This document shows positions 14,101-24,004 of a stretch of DNA of 64,000 nucleotides, piece after piece. Positions within the stretch are counted from its first letter, which is position 1, and every line of letters begins with the position of its first letter. The notes under the pieces were generated by a model. That model was not told the origin of the DNA, made no database searches, and saw only the letters and a program-made list of their open reading frames with translations. Both the position numbers and the translations under genes were made by a program. Origin of the DNA: Steromphala cineraria (Eukaryota > Mollusca > Gastropoda > Trochida > Trochidae); the NCBI GenBank assembly GCA_916613615.1, contig OU744728.1, positions 34,370,450-34,434,449 of the forward strand. The letters run 5' to 3'.

Positions 14101-17100
14101 TGGAGCCCAGATATATCAGACCTTTAGAAATGATATACTGGAGCCCAGATTTATCAGACCTTTAGAAAATAATATCCTGGAGCCCAGATATATCAGACCT
14201 TTAGAAAATGATATACTGGAGCCCAGATATATCAGACCTTTAGAAATGATATACTGGAGCCCAGATATATCAGACCTTTAGAAATTATATCCTGGAGCCC
14301 AGATATATCAGACCTTTAGAAAATAATATCCTGGAGCCCAGATATATCAGATAATTAGAAATGATATACTGGAGCCCAGATATATCAGACAATTAGAAAA
14401 TAATATCCTGGAGCCCAGATATATCAGACCTTTAGAAATGATATACTGGAGCCCAGATATATCAGACCTTTAGAAATGATATACTGGAGCCCAGATATAT
14501 CAGACCTTTAGAAAATAATATCCTGGAGCCCAGATATAACAGACGATTAGAAAGTAATATCCTGGAGCCCAGATATGTCATATCATGAGAAAATGATATC
14601 CTGGAGCCCACATATATCAGATCATTAGAAAATAATATCCTGGAGCCCAGATATATCAGACAATTAGATAATAATATTCAGATATATCAGACCATTAGAA
14701 AATGATATACTGGAGCCCAGATATATCAGACCTTTAGAAAATGATATACTGGAGCCCAGATATATCAGACCTTTAGAAAATGATATCCTTGAGCCCAGAT
14801 TTATCAGATCATTTGAAAATGATATACTGGAGCCTAGATATATCAGATCATTAGAACATGATATCCTGGAGCCCAGATATATCAGACCATTAGAAAATGA
14901 TATACTGGAGCCCAGATATGTTGCATGATAAAATAATGATTTACAAAATATTATATTTATCAGATGGAAAGGTGATGTACAAAAGCCGAGATGCATCAAA
15001 AGAAAGGGAAATGGTGTAAATGCCCGATATATCAATTGTATCCATTCTCTTGCGCAGGGGGACATCCAGGAGTACAAGGACAAACTGAAAGCAATCAATG
15101 CCAAGCCCATAAGGAAAGTTGCAGAGGCCAAGGCTAGAAAGAAGAAAAAGGTATCACTTTAAATCTGAGGAATACTTTACCTCTTTAATTGATATGATAA
15201 TTAATCTTTGTCAGTAATGTTGTATCCATTTCTTGATGCAACATATTTTGGATGTTTCCACAGCCAAGCAACTATGTTCATTCTTGTATGGGCCCAATCA
15301 GAATAGAACTGAGTAAGTGAGTGCCTTTTGCTTGTGATGGAGATCAGTTCATTTAACAAGTATCATTGGGAAAGAAAGAAACCATAAATTAGCAGTGGAA
15401 TATTGAGTACCTAGATCTATTTTTTTTCCCCGTGAGATTTCAATGATTAATTACCACCAATCATTGGTTTCTTGTCGCTTACGTACGACTGAATTAGATC
15501 CCGTTCAAACACTAACAGCATAATTCTGATTTAAAAATCATTGACATTCTAAAAGAGAGATTTATTTTTACATATCATTAAACACAATCTGACCTATTGC
15601 TCTCTAAAGTAGGAAATTGTCCCTGTCCAGAATGGAAGAACTGTATATCGAGACCTTAGAGTTGAGCAGTTAGGATATTGAGCAGGTAGGATATTGAACA
15701 GGTAGGGTATTGAGCAACTAGGGTATTGAGCAAGTAGGATATTGAGCAAGTAGGGTATTGAGCAAGTAGGGTATTGAGCAGGTAGGGTATTGATAAGGTA
15801 GGGTATTGAGCAATTAGGGTATTGAGCAAGTAGGGTATTGAGCAGGTAGGGTATTGAGCAGGTAGGGTATTGAGCAGGTAGGGTATTGAGCAAGTAGGGT
15901 ATTGAGCAGGTAGGGTATTGAGCAAGTAGGGTATTGAGCAAGTAGGGTATTGAGCAGGTAGGGTATTGAGCAAGTAGGGTATTGAGCAGGTAGGATATTG
16001 AGCAAGTAGGGTATTGAGCAGGTAGGGTATTGAGTGAGCAGGGTATTGAGCAGGGAGGATATTGAGCAGGTAGGATATTGATCAGGTAGGGTATTGAGCA
16101 GGTAGGATATTGAGCAGGTAGGGTTTTGAGCAAGTAGGGTATTGAGCAGGTAGGGTATTGAGCAGGTAGGATATTGAGCAAGTAGGATATTGAGCAGGTA
16201 GGATATTGAGCAAGTAGGGTATTGAGCAGGTAGGATATTGAGCAGGTAGGATATTGAGCAGGTAGGATATTGAGCAAGTAGGGTATTGAGCAGGTAGGAT
16301 ATTGAGCAGGTAGGGTATTGAGCAGGTAGGATAGGTAGGATATTCAGCAAGTAGGGTTTGGAGCAGGTAGGATATTGAGCAAGTAGGGTATTGAGCAAGT
16401 AGGGTATTGAGCAAGTAGGGTATTGAGTAGGTAGGATATTGAGCAGGTAGGATATTGTGCATGTAGGGTATTGAGCAATTAGGGTATTGAGCAAGTAGGG
16501 TATTGAGCAAGTAAGGTATTGAGCAGGTAGGGTATTGAGCAAGTAGGATATTGAGCAAGTAGGGTATTGAGCAAGTAGGGTATTGAGCAAGTAGGATATT
16601 GAGCAAGTAGGGTATTGAGCAGGTAGGATATTGAGCAAGTAGGGTATTGAGCAGGTAGGATAGGTAGGATATTGAGCAAGTAGGGTATTGAGCAGGTAGG
16701 ATATTGAGCAGGTAGGATATTGAGCAAGTAGGGTATTGAGCAGGTAGGATATTGAGCAAGTAGGGTATTGAGCAGGTAGGGTATTGAGTGAGTAGGGTAT
16801 TGAGCAGGTAGGATATTGAGCAGGTAGGATATTGAGCAAGAAGGGTATTGAGCAGGTAGGATATTGAGCAAGTAGGGTATTGAGCAGGTAGGGTATTGAG
16901 TGAGTAGGGTATTGAGCAGGTAGGATATTGAGCAGGTAGGGTTTTGAGCAAGTAGGGTATTGAGCAGGTAGGGTATTGAGCAAGTAGGATATTGAGCAGG
17001 TAGGGTATTGAGCAAGTAGGGTATTGAGCAAGTAGGGTATTGAGCAAGTAAGGTATTGAGCAGGTAGGGTATTGAGCAAGTAGGGTATTGAGCAGGTAGG

Positions 17101-20100
17101 ATATTGAGCAAGTAGGATATTGAGCAGGTAGGGTATTGAGCAAATAGGGTATTGAGCAGGTAGGATATTGAGCAAGTAGGGTATTGAGCAGGTAGGGTAT
17201 TGAGCAGGTAGGGTATTGAGCAGGTAGGATATTGAGCAGGTAGGGTTTTGAGCAAGTAGGGTATTGAGCAGGTAGGATATTGAGCAGGTAGGATATTGAG
17301 CAAGTAGGGTATTGAGCAGGTAGGATATTGAGCAGGTAGGATATTGAGCAGGTAGGATATTGAGCAGGTAGGATAGGTAGGATATTGAGCAAGTAGGGTA
17401 TTGAGCAGGTAGGATATTGAGCAAGTAGGGTATTGAGCAGGTAGGATATTGAGCAGGTAGGATATTGAGCAGGTAGGATATTGAGCAAGTAGGGTATTGA
17501 GCAGGTAGGATAGGTAGGATATTGAGCAAGTAGGGTATTGAGCAGGTAGGATATTGAGCAGGTAGGGTATTGAGCAGGTAGGATTGGTAGGATATTGAGC
17601 AAGTAGGGTATTGAGCAGGTAGGATATTGAGCAAGTAGGGTATTGAGCAGGTAGGATATTGAGCAGGTAGGATATTGAGCAAGTAGGGTATTGAGCAGGT
17701 AGGATATTGAGCAGGTAGGATATTGAGCAGGTAGGATATTGAGCAGGTAGGATATTGAGCAAGTAGGGTATTGAGCAGGTAGGATATTGAGCAGGTAGGG
17801 TATTGAGCAGGTAGGATAGGTAGGATATTGAGCAAGTAGGGTATTGAGCAGGTAGGATATTGAGCAAGTAGGGTATTGAGCAAGTAGGGTATTGAGCAAG
17901 TAGGGTATTGAGCAGGTAGGATATTGAGCAGGTAGGATATTGAGCATGTAGGGTATTAAGCAGGTAGGGTATTGAGCAGGTAGGGTATTTAGCAAGTAGG
18001 GTATTGAGCAAGTAGGGTATTGAGCAGGTAGGATATTGAGCAAGTAGGATATTGAGCAGGTAGAATATTGAGCATGTAGAGTGTTACATGAGCAAGTAGA
18101 GCGTTATATGATCAAGTAGAGTGTTACATGAGTAAGTAGAGCGTTACATGAGCAAGTAGAGAGTTACATGAGCAAGTAAAGCGTTACATGAGCAAGTAGA
18201 GCGTTACATGAGCCAGTAGAGCGTTACATGAGCAAGTAGAGCATTACATGAGCAAGTAGAGCGTTACATGAGCAAGTAGAGAGTTACATGAGCAAGTAGA
18301 GCGTTACATGAGCAAGTAGAGCGTTACATGAGCAAGTAGAGCGTTACATGGGCAAGTAGAGAGTTACATGAGCAAGTAAAGCGTTACATGAGCAAGTAGA
18401 GAGTTACATGAGCAAGTAGAGCGTTATTTGAGCAAGTAGAGAGTTACATGAGCAAGTAAAGCGTTACATGAGCAAGTAGAGCGTTACATGAGCCAGTAGA
18501 GCGTTACATGAGCAAGTAGAGCGTTACATGAGCAAGTAGAGCGTTACATGAGCAAGTAGAGCTTTACATGAGCAAGTAGAGAGTTACATGAGCAAGTAGA
18601 GAGTTACATGAGCAAGTAGAGCGTTACATGAGTCAGTAGAGCGTTACATGAGCAAGTAGAGCGTTACATGAGCAAGTAGAGCGTTACATGAGCAAGTAGA
18701 GTGTTACATGAGCAAGTAGAGTGTTACATGAGCAAGTAGAGAGTTACATGAGCAAGTAGAGCGTTACATGAGCAAGTAGAGCGTTACATGAGCAAGTAGA
18801 GCATTACATGAGCAAGTAAAGCGTTACATGAGCAAGTAGAGCGTTACATGAGCAAGTAGAGAGTTACATGAGCAAGTAGAGCGTTACATGAGCAAGTAGA
18901 GAGTTACATGAGCAAGTAAAGCGTTACATGAGCAAGTAGAGCGTTACATGAGCAAGTAGAGCGTTGGATGAGCAAGTAGAGCGTTACATGAGCAAGTAGA
19001 GAGTTACATGAGCAAGTAGAGCGTTACATGAGCAAGTAGAGAGTTACATGAGCAAGTAGAGAGTTACATGAGCAAGTAGAGCGTTACATGAGCAAGTAGA
19101 GAGTTACATGAGCAAGTAGAGCGTTACATGAGCAAGTAGAGCGTTACATGAGCAAGTAGAGCATTACATGAGCAAGTAAAGCGTTACATGAGCAAGTAGA
19201 GCGTTACATGAGCAAGTAGAGAGTTACATGAGCAAGTAGAGCGTTACATGAGCAAGTAGAGAGTTACATGAGCAAGTAAAGCGTTACATGAGCAAGTAGA
19301 GCGTTACATGAGCAAGTAGAGCGTTGGATGAGCAAGTAGAGCGTTACATGAGCAAGTAGAGAGTTACATGAGCAAGTAGAGCGTTACATGAGCAAGTAGA
19401 GAGTTACATGAGCAAGTAGAGAGTTACATGAGCAAGTAGAGTGTTACATGAGCAAGTAGAGTGTTACATGAGCAAGTAGAGAGTTACATGAGCAAGTAGA
19501 GCGTTACATGAGCAAGTAGAGTGTTACATGAGCAAGTAGAGAGTTACATGAGCAAGTAGAGTGTTACATAAGCAAGTAGAGTGTTACATGAGCAAGTAGA
19601 GTGTTACATGAGCAAGTAGAGAGTTACATGAGCAAGTAAAGCGTTACATGAGCAAGTAGAGCGTTACATGAGCAAGTAGAGCGTTACATGAGCAAGTAAA
19701 GCGTTACATGAGCAAGTAAAGCGTTACATGAGCAAGTAGAGCGTTACATGAGCAAGTAGAGAGTTACATGAGCAAGTAGAGCGTTACATGAGCAAGTAGA
19801 GAGTTACATGAGCAAGTAGAGCGTTACATGAGCAAGTAGAGAGTTACATGAGCAAGTAAAGCGTTACATGAGCAAGTAGAGCGTTACATGAGCAAGTAGA
19901 GCGTTACATGAGCAAGTAGAGAGTTACATGAGCAAGTAGAGCGTTACATGAGCAAGTAGAGAGTTACATGAGCAAGTAGAGAGTTACATGAGCAAGTAGA
20001 GTGTTACATGAGCAAGTAGAGTGTTACATGAGCCAGTAGAGAGTTACATGAGCAAGTAGAGTGTTACATGAGCAAGTAGAGAGTTACATGAGCAAGTAGA

Positions 20101-22208
20101 GAGTTACATGAGCATGTAGAGTGTTACATGAGCAAGTAGAGTGTTACATGAGCAAGTAGAGTGTTACATGAGCCAGTAGAGAGTTACATGAGCAAGTAGA
20201 GTGTTACATGAGCAAGTAGAGAGTTACATGAGCAAGTAGAGAGTTACATGAGCCAGTAGAGCGTTACATGAGCAAGTAGAGTGTTACATGAGCAAGTAGA
20301 GCGTTACATGAGCAAGTAGAGAGTTACATGAGCAAGTAGAGTGTTACATGAGCAAGTAGAGAGTTACATGAGCATGTAGAGTGTTACATGAGCAAGTAGA
20401 GTGTTACATGAGCAAGTAGAGAGTTACATGAGCATGTAGAGTGTTACATGAGCAAGTAGAGAGTTACATGAGCAAGTAGAGTGTTACATGAGCATGTAGA
20501 GTGTTACATGAGCAAGTAGAGAGTTACATGAGCAAGTAGAGAGTTACATGAGCCAGTAGAGCGTTACATGAGCAAGTAGAGTGTTACATGAGCAAGTAGA
20601 GCGTTACATGAGCAAGTAGAGAGTTACATGAGCAAGTAGAGTGTTACATGAGCAAGTAGAGAGTTACATGAGCATGTAGAGTGTTACATGAGCAAGTAGA
20701 GTGTTACATGAGCAAGTAGAGAGTTACATGAGCATGTAGAGTGTTACATGAGCAAGTAGAGAGTTACATGAGCAAGTAGAGTGTTACATGAGCAAGTAGA
20801 GAGTTACATGAGCAAGTAGAGAGTTACATGAGCATGTAGAGTGTTACATGAGCAAGTAGAGTGTTACATGAGCAAGTAGAGTGTTACATGAGCCAGTAGA
20901 GAGTTACATGAGCAAGTAGAGTGTTACATGAGCAAGTAGAGAGTTACATGAGCAAGTAGAGAGTTACATGAGCCAGTAGAGCGTTACATGAGCAAGTAGA
21001 GTGTTACATGAGCAAGTAGAGCGTTACATGAGCAAGTAGAGAGTTACATGAGCAAGTAGAGTGTTACATGAGCAAGTAGAGAGTTACATGAGCAAGTAGA
21101 GTGTTACATGAGCAAGTAGAGTGTTATTTGAGCAAGTAGAGAGTTACATGAGCAAGTAGAGTGTTACATGAGCAAGTAGAGAGTTACATGAGCAAGTAGA
21201 GTGTTACATGACATGGTGTGTTGCAGGAGGTGCGCCGGCTGGACCGAGCAAGGAAGCGAGCGGAGGTCGTGAGCGACACAACCGAGGTGTCGGACCGTGA
21301 GAAGTGGCAACAGATCAAACAGTCAGTACATGCCTCCCTCAGTTACAGTTTGTGAATTCATTAGTCATTGTTAGTCTTGAAGTTAAATATGTTTGTAGGA
21401 GCCAAATATCCTTGGTTTTTTTTTCCTGAAATGTGGAATTTAAGTTCTGTAAAATGAATATGGGCAATTCCCATGATTTGTGTCTAAGTTGTTGTGAAAT
21501 CTTGATCTTGATTCTAGTTTTGAACCGTTTAGGCATAATAAACTAAAAATACCCTCAATTGTTTAACATTTTGTCTGCATTGATGATGTGTGTTTGGATG
21601 CTGCATCAGAGTTGAGCAGGTTGTTGCTTCAAGTTGTGTTGTGGGAAGCAGCTGTAGCTGGTAAAGGATAAGAGGCGGTTGCTGGGCAGGTTCCATCTTC
21701 CAATGCTAAGCCTAAATGCCAGTTTCCAAACTGTCACTTTTATGCCTTGCTGCTGACCCTTGAGTTTTCCGTGCTTGCTCTCTTGCCTGTAGGGGCACTA
21801 TAGCAGCACAGAAAATTAAAGGGTCAGCAGCAAGGCATAAAATGACAGTTTGGAACTGACATTTTAGGTTGTGCGTAGGAAGATTGGCAGGTGCTTAGTG
21901 TGCTGGTTCTGACTCTCAACGAACATCTGCTACTACTGAGCATTAAGTGTGTGTTGATTGGCTGCAGGATCTACAAGAAGGCTGGGCTCCTGGGCCAGAA
22001 GAAGAAAGAAGTCTCCTACGTTGTGGCCAAGAAGGGAATGGGCCGTCGTGTGCGGCGCCCGGCTGGGGTCAACGGGCCATACAGGGTTGTTGACAAACGT
22101 CTTAAGAAGGACAAGCGTGGACAGATCGGAGGCAAACAGACAGCAGGGAAAGGGAAACAGCAGAAAGGTGGTCGAAAACCAAAAAACTTCAAAAAAGGAA
22201 AAAGATAG
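2085..22208 (+). CDS. FTSJ3: FTSJ3/Spb1 pre-rRNA 2'-O-methyltransferase, C-terminal part (7 exons)
   Basis: Joined exons 2085-2178, 3175-3396, 4841-4940, 5103-5187, 15058-15150, 21227-21321 and 21968-22208 keep one frame for ~309 residues and end at TAG. Family knowledge: FTSJ3/Spb1 is a nucleolar AdoMet-dependent rRNA 2'-O-methyltransferase needed for 60S (yeast) and pre-rRNA (animal) processing. It has an N-terminal FtsJ domain, a middle domain and a basic C-terminal Spb1_C domain. Only the acidic linker and Spb1_C lie here, so the catalytic part must be upstream of base 1. Diagnostic stretches are [66 protein letters not shown] and RRVRRPAGV, followed by a lysine-rich tail. All junctions are GT-AG with compatible phases. 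The introns are unusual because they are dominated by minisatellites and a piggyBac element. Confidence 0.95.
2179..3174. other. FTSJ3 intron holding a family A repeat
   Basis: Intron between two phase-1 exon ends. The family A repeat at 2339-2977 fills most of it. The rest is AT-rich with no feature seen. Confidence 0.75.
2339..2977 (+). mobile_element. family A repeat (AGCTCATC type), copy A1
   Basis: Starts TTTTAGCTCATC with a hairpin arm (CAGGCCTGTAAGACCCG). It continues with the family text (CTAGAAAGCTGAA, GTGTACAGAC, ACTAGTGAGGATT) and ends with a decayed 3' hairpin GAGGCAATGGCTCT. The single 3' copy of the arm (GATGAGCT) is not preserved. See the findings for the shared plan of families A to E. 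Confidence 0.8.
3175..3396 (+). CDS. FTSJ3: FTSJ3 exon b (acidic Ser/Asp tract)
   Basis: Encodes a Ser/Asp-rich run ([19 protein letters not shown]) followed by [12 protein letters not shown], equivalent to the conserved 'GFEIVP'-like segment before Spb1_C. The acceptor is GTGCAG and the donor AGGTAACA. It is phase 1 at both ends. The Ser/Asp tract resembles a casein kinase 2 target, which is inference. Confidence 0.9.
3397..4840. other. FTSJ3 intron holding minisatellite array 2
   Basis: About 360 bp of AT-rich sequence followed by the 33-bp array. The array runs to within about 15 bp of the 3' splice site (TGTCTTGCAG). Confidence 0.85.
3760..4828. repeat. 33-bp minisatellite (array 2), about 32 copies
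   Basis: Unit built from TTGTAGATGTGAAGTAGAGG and TTTGATGTAAGAG (33 bp). Because 33 is a multiple of three and the minus strand lacks stops, it creates minus-strand reading frames of about 400 codons with an 11-residue period. These are treated as non-coding. The array lies inside an FTSJ3 intron. Confidence 0.96.
4841..4940 (+). CDS. FTSJ3: FTSJ3 exon c (start of Spb1_C)
   Basis: Encodes [20 protein letters not shown] followed by [10 protein letters not shown], the conserved beginning of the Spb1_C domain. The acceptor is TCTTGCAG and the donor AGGTGGGTA. It ends in phase 2 and completes an arginine codon with the next exon. Confidence 0.95.
5103..5187 (+). CDS. FTSJ3: FTSJ3 exon d
   Basis: Encodes [20 protein letters not shown] and RIQLPVTK, the LPEWF segment typical of Spb1_C. 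The acceptor is TGTTGCAG and the donor AAGGTACGC. It is phase 0 at its end. Confidence 0.95.
5188..5491. other. FTSJ3 intron, unique-looking left part
   Basis: About 300 bp of intron between the exon d donor and the TTAA target site of the piggyBac element. No feature recognised. Confidence 0.6.
5760..6640. repeat. left subterminal repeats of the piggyBac element (209-bp period)
   Basis: A 209-bp unit starting TGTGAACGATCACTTATATT occurs at 5851 and 6060, nearly identical. A diverged third copy follows from about 6269 and a fourth trace from about 6460. Each holds GCCGCTTCTTTATT, GCATAGACA, GACAATT and GAGATATGA, and the two near-identical copies also hold GGCGCGCAAGTAGCGCG. They lie downstream of the transposase gene, between it and the left terminal repeat. 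Confidence 0.85.
6851..8824 (-). CDS. piggyBac transposase (DDE_Tnp_1_7), C-terminal zinc domain broken by frameshifts
   Basis: An open frame of 584 codons (8824 down to 7070) starts [16 protein letters not shown]. It has a Ser/Asp-rich N-terminal region (about 20-100) and the piggyBac catalytic core (about 140-510). The three catalytic aspartates are present at about D285 ([13 protein letters not shown]), D363 (YMDNFYSS) and D470 (GGVDRA). The D285-D363 spacing of 78 equals that of the founding insect transposase. The C-terminal cysteine-rich domain that binds the element ends is out of phase: [12 protein letters not shown] lies in another frame (about 7140-7010), and [14 protein letters not shown] with its His is back in the first frame (about 6990-6851). 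The gene is therefore probably inactive unless these are sequence errors. A possible minus-strand AATAAA lies at 6714-6719. Confidence 0.93.
8825..9250. other. upstream region of the piggyBac transposase gene
   Basis: Between the transposase ATG and the right-hand repeats. It probably holds the promoter and 5' leader. No clear motif was recognised. Confidence 0.4.
9260..12140. repeat. right subterminal repeats of the piggyBac element (~150-bp period)
   Basis: At least ten copies of a ~150-170-bp unit hold CGCATAT, a (G/A)ACAATTTTATTCTCTTTCC-like core, ATCGATATATCATG, AGCGCGCCACTTGGTTAGTG and GCGCGAAAG. Three lie at 9300-9720 with exact 150-bp spacing, and the rest at about 11020-12130. The unit is recognisably related to the left repeats and in the same orientation. 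Small + strand ORFs repeating 'ATWLVKY' come from this unit and are not genes. Between the blocks (9870-11000) is a different diverged repeat (GCGAGGCCCGCAC, CTCGATTTTTCATGGGAAA) seen at about 9900 and 10500. Confidence 0.85.
12518..14925. repeat. 38/39-bp minisatellite (array 3), about 60 copies
   Basis: The unit carries GATATACTGGAGCCCAGATA and TATCAGACCTTTAGAAAAT. Length alternates between 38 and 39 bp by loss of one A, and ATACTGG/ATCCTGG and CCTTT/CCATT are variable. The array fills most of the FTSJ3 intron between the piggyBac right end and the exon at 15058. Confidence 0.95.
15058..15150 (+). CDS. FTSJ3: FTSJ3 exon e
   Basis: Encodes [20 protein letters not shown] and [11 protein letters not shown], corresponding to the conserved 'Y...[17 protein letters not shown]' block of Spb1_C. 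The acceptor is CTTGCGCAG and the donor AAGGTATCA. It is 31 codons, phase 0 at both ends. Confidence 0.95.
15151..15660. other. FTSJ3 intron, left part without recognised feature
   Basis: About 500 bp of unique-looking AT-rich intron between the exon e donor and the 16-bp array. Confidence 0.6.
15661..18073. repeat. 16-bp minisatellite (array 4), about 150 copies
   Basis: Unit AGCAGGTAGGGTATTG (16 bp) with variants AGCAAGTAGG and GGATATTG. A longer variant containing TAGGATAGGTAGGATATTG recurs at several places (about 16330, 16660, 17370, 17510, 17580 and 17820), showing higher-order duplication. On the minus strand the unit has no stop in any frame, so ORFs of 510-690 codons with a 16-residue period appear. 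These are treated as artefacts. The array is intronic in FTSJ3. Confidence 0.97.
18062..21210. repeat. 20-bp minisatellite (array 5), about 157 copies
   Basis: Unit AGCAAGTAGAGCGTTACATG repeats with almost no indels for 3.1 kb. One base of the unit takes three states (GCGTT, GAGTT, GTGTT) and gives internal patterning. A block at about 18741-19080 recurs 360 bp later. A block at about 20221-20500 recurs 300 bp later. A block at about 20101-20340 recurs 720 bp later. The array ends about 17 bp before the FTSJ3 exon at 21227. Confidence 0.97.
21227..21321 (+). CDS. FTSJ3: FTSJ3 exon f
   Basis: Encodes [20 protein letters not shown] followed by [11 protein letters not shown], matching the 'K.LE..RKKAE.V...D.SEREK...' part of Spb1_C. 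The acceptor is GTTGCAG and the donor CAGTCAGT. It ends in phase 2, and a Gln codon forms with the next exon. Confidence 0.93.
21690..21890. repeat. foldback (MITE-like) inverted repeat in the last FTSJ3 intron
   Basis: The sequence at 21709-21773 (CCAAACTGTCACTTTTATGC, CTTGCTGCTGACCC) returns as its complement at 21807-21871 (GGGTCAGCAGCAAGGCATAA, AATGACAGTTTGG). This gives ~65-bp arms around a ~33-bp loop. Weaker pairing extends a further ~20-25 bp outward. It has no coding capacity. No target duplication was identified. Confidence 0.8.
21968..22208 (+). CDS. FTSJ3: FTSJ3 exon g (last coding exon, stop TAG)
   Basis: Encodes [40 protein letters not shown] and [11 protein letters not shown], then a Lys/Gly-rich tail ending GKR-stop. 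This is the most conserved end of FTSJ3/Spb1 and a typical nucleolar-protein basic tail. The acceptor is GGCTGCAG. Confidence 0.97.
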
Positions 22209-23560
22209 TATTGATTTTCAAATGATAAAAGAATGTGAAACTGAATGTGCTTGTATTCTTACACATCTTGTATAACTTGTACAAAACAAGGTGTGGTTTT
22301 GTTTTTGTTGACAAGAGATGAAGTATTAACCTTTTGTTGGTGAGCAGACGTGAGTTGGTGCTCTTCACAACAGCAATGTGCAGCTGAATGAGCAGGTCTT
22401 GTATGAAGCAAAAAGAGAATTGATGCAAATGTCTTAAGCGTGGAGTATATTTGTACCATCATTAAGCCTACCTGCTTGATCCAAACAGAGAAGAACATTA
22501 CCATTTAGTGGCAAACATTTGTTAACAAACAAAAAAAATATCCAAACATGATACCAAATCAATATCTTTGATAATGCATTGTTGCCTTTTTAGCTCATCA
22601 GGTCTGAAAGACCCGATGGGCGCATTGGCATGGCATGGCGTCCGGCGTCCTTCGTTTGTCCGTCCATACGTCCATCCGTTAACTTTTCACATCCTCTTCT
22701 CCGAAACCAATGACTCTAGAGAGCTGAAATTTGATGTGCAGACTCCTAGGCAAATGGGGATTCTAAATTGTAGATTTCGTGACCCCATGACCCAAAATAT
22801 TGTCACAGGGTTCACAACCTTAAAAACTTATTTTCATCGTCATCTTTAGCTCATACAGGTCTATTGAGCTGAAAGACTGCATGTAGACTCCTTGGCCAAT
22901 TGGGATTCTAAACTGTAGGTTTCGTGACCCCATGACCCCAAATAGGGTCACAGGGGTCACAATCTTAAAAACCTATTTTCATCTTCTCCAGTTCCATAAG
23001 GTCTAGAGAGCTGAAAAGTTATGTGGAGACTCCTTGGCAAATGGGGATTCTGAATTGTAGATTTCGTGACCCCATGACCCCAAATGGGGTCACAGGGGTT
23101 ACAACCTTAAAAGCCTATTTTCATCTTCTTCTCCAGTTCCAGAATGTCTAGAGAGCTGAAAAGTTGTGTGTAGACTCCTTGGAAAATGGGGATTCTGAAA
23201 TGTAGATTTCGTGACCCCATGACCCCAAATGGGGTCACAGGGGTCAAAACATATTTTAATCAAAAGTCTGATGAGCTACAGAGTCCATGGCTCTATTTTT
23301 ATAGTCTCTAAAAGGCAGGGGTTTAAAATATCAGTAAATCCTAGGTCACTCACTGACTCAAAAGCTTCTACCTTGAACTAATCTGATAAATCACTAAAAA
23401 TTTAATGACTTGCCAACTTTTTATAGTTTGTCAGAATTAGTTTGACTTCCAGGCAAATTTCTTTGATTTAATGTGTAAGGCTCCATGACCTATTGACTGT
23501 AAAAACTGTTTAAACCCTGCAATGTATACATTTGTAAATAGTTGGAAATAAATATGTACA
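22209..23560 (+). other. probable FTSJ3 3' untranslated/flanking region
   Basis: No AATAAA is seen in the first ~350 bp after the stop. The first clear AATAAA is at 23547-23552, beyond the family A repeat at 22587-23299. Either the transcript runs through that repeat or a variant polyadenylation signal is used. This is inference only. Confidence 0.35.
22587..23299 (+). mobile_element. family A repeat, copy A2
   Basis: 5' hairpin AGCTCATCAGGTCTGAAAGACC then GATGGGC, then GTCCGTCCATACGTCC. Several 113-145-bp internal units carry the hairpin GACCCCAAATGGGGTC. The 3' arm is GATGAGCT and the 3' hairpin is AGAGTCCATGGCTCT followed by TTTTT. Both ends are identifiable. Confidence 0.9.
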
Positions 23561-24004
23561 ACAGTGGTATTCTTCATTACATATATATATATAGAACTGC
23601 ATATATCTTAGTAAATACTGCCTTTTTTTCATGCATTATTGTTCTTTCTATTTCTACCCATACCATGTGTTTTTAGCAAACAAGGTTTCTCCACCCATGT
23701 AGGCAGTTTCAAAATGTTTCCTATGGGTTTAAGGACAAAAACAATGTTTCCCTTATATCAGAGGTTAATCATTTGTCATATTTCTAATGTTTAAATCCAC
23801 CTTGGATTCTCTGTTTCATAATAACCAGACTGGGTTTATTCCAGGAAGAACACTGATTGAGAATATAAGATTACTGTATGATATTACCGGGTATGTTTAA
23901 AACGAAGAAGAGATATTCCAGGGTTTTTTTTATCTTAATCAGTTTTGAAAAAGCAGATGATGCAGTTTAAAAAGATTTCATTAGTTCTGCCCTTTTAAAC
24001 AATT

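Noticed and set aside
15594..18043. Minus-strand ORFs of 227-689 codons (repeats of [16 protein letters not shown])
   Set aside because: The 16-bp unit has no stop in any minus frame, so all three frames are open by arithmetic. Copies contain frame-changing variants without affecting openness, which is not protein constraint.
18062..21210. CRISPR array
   Set aside because: Regular units are contiguous with no unique spacers, and the DNA is eukaryotic.
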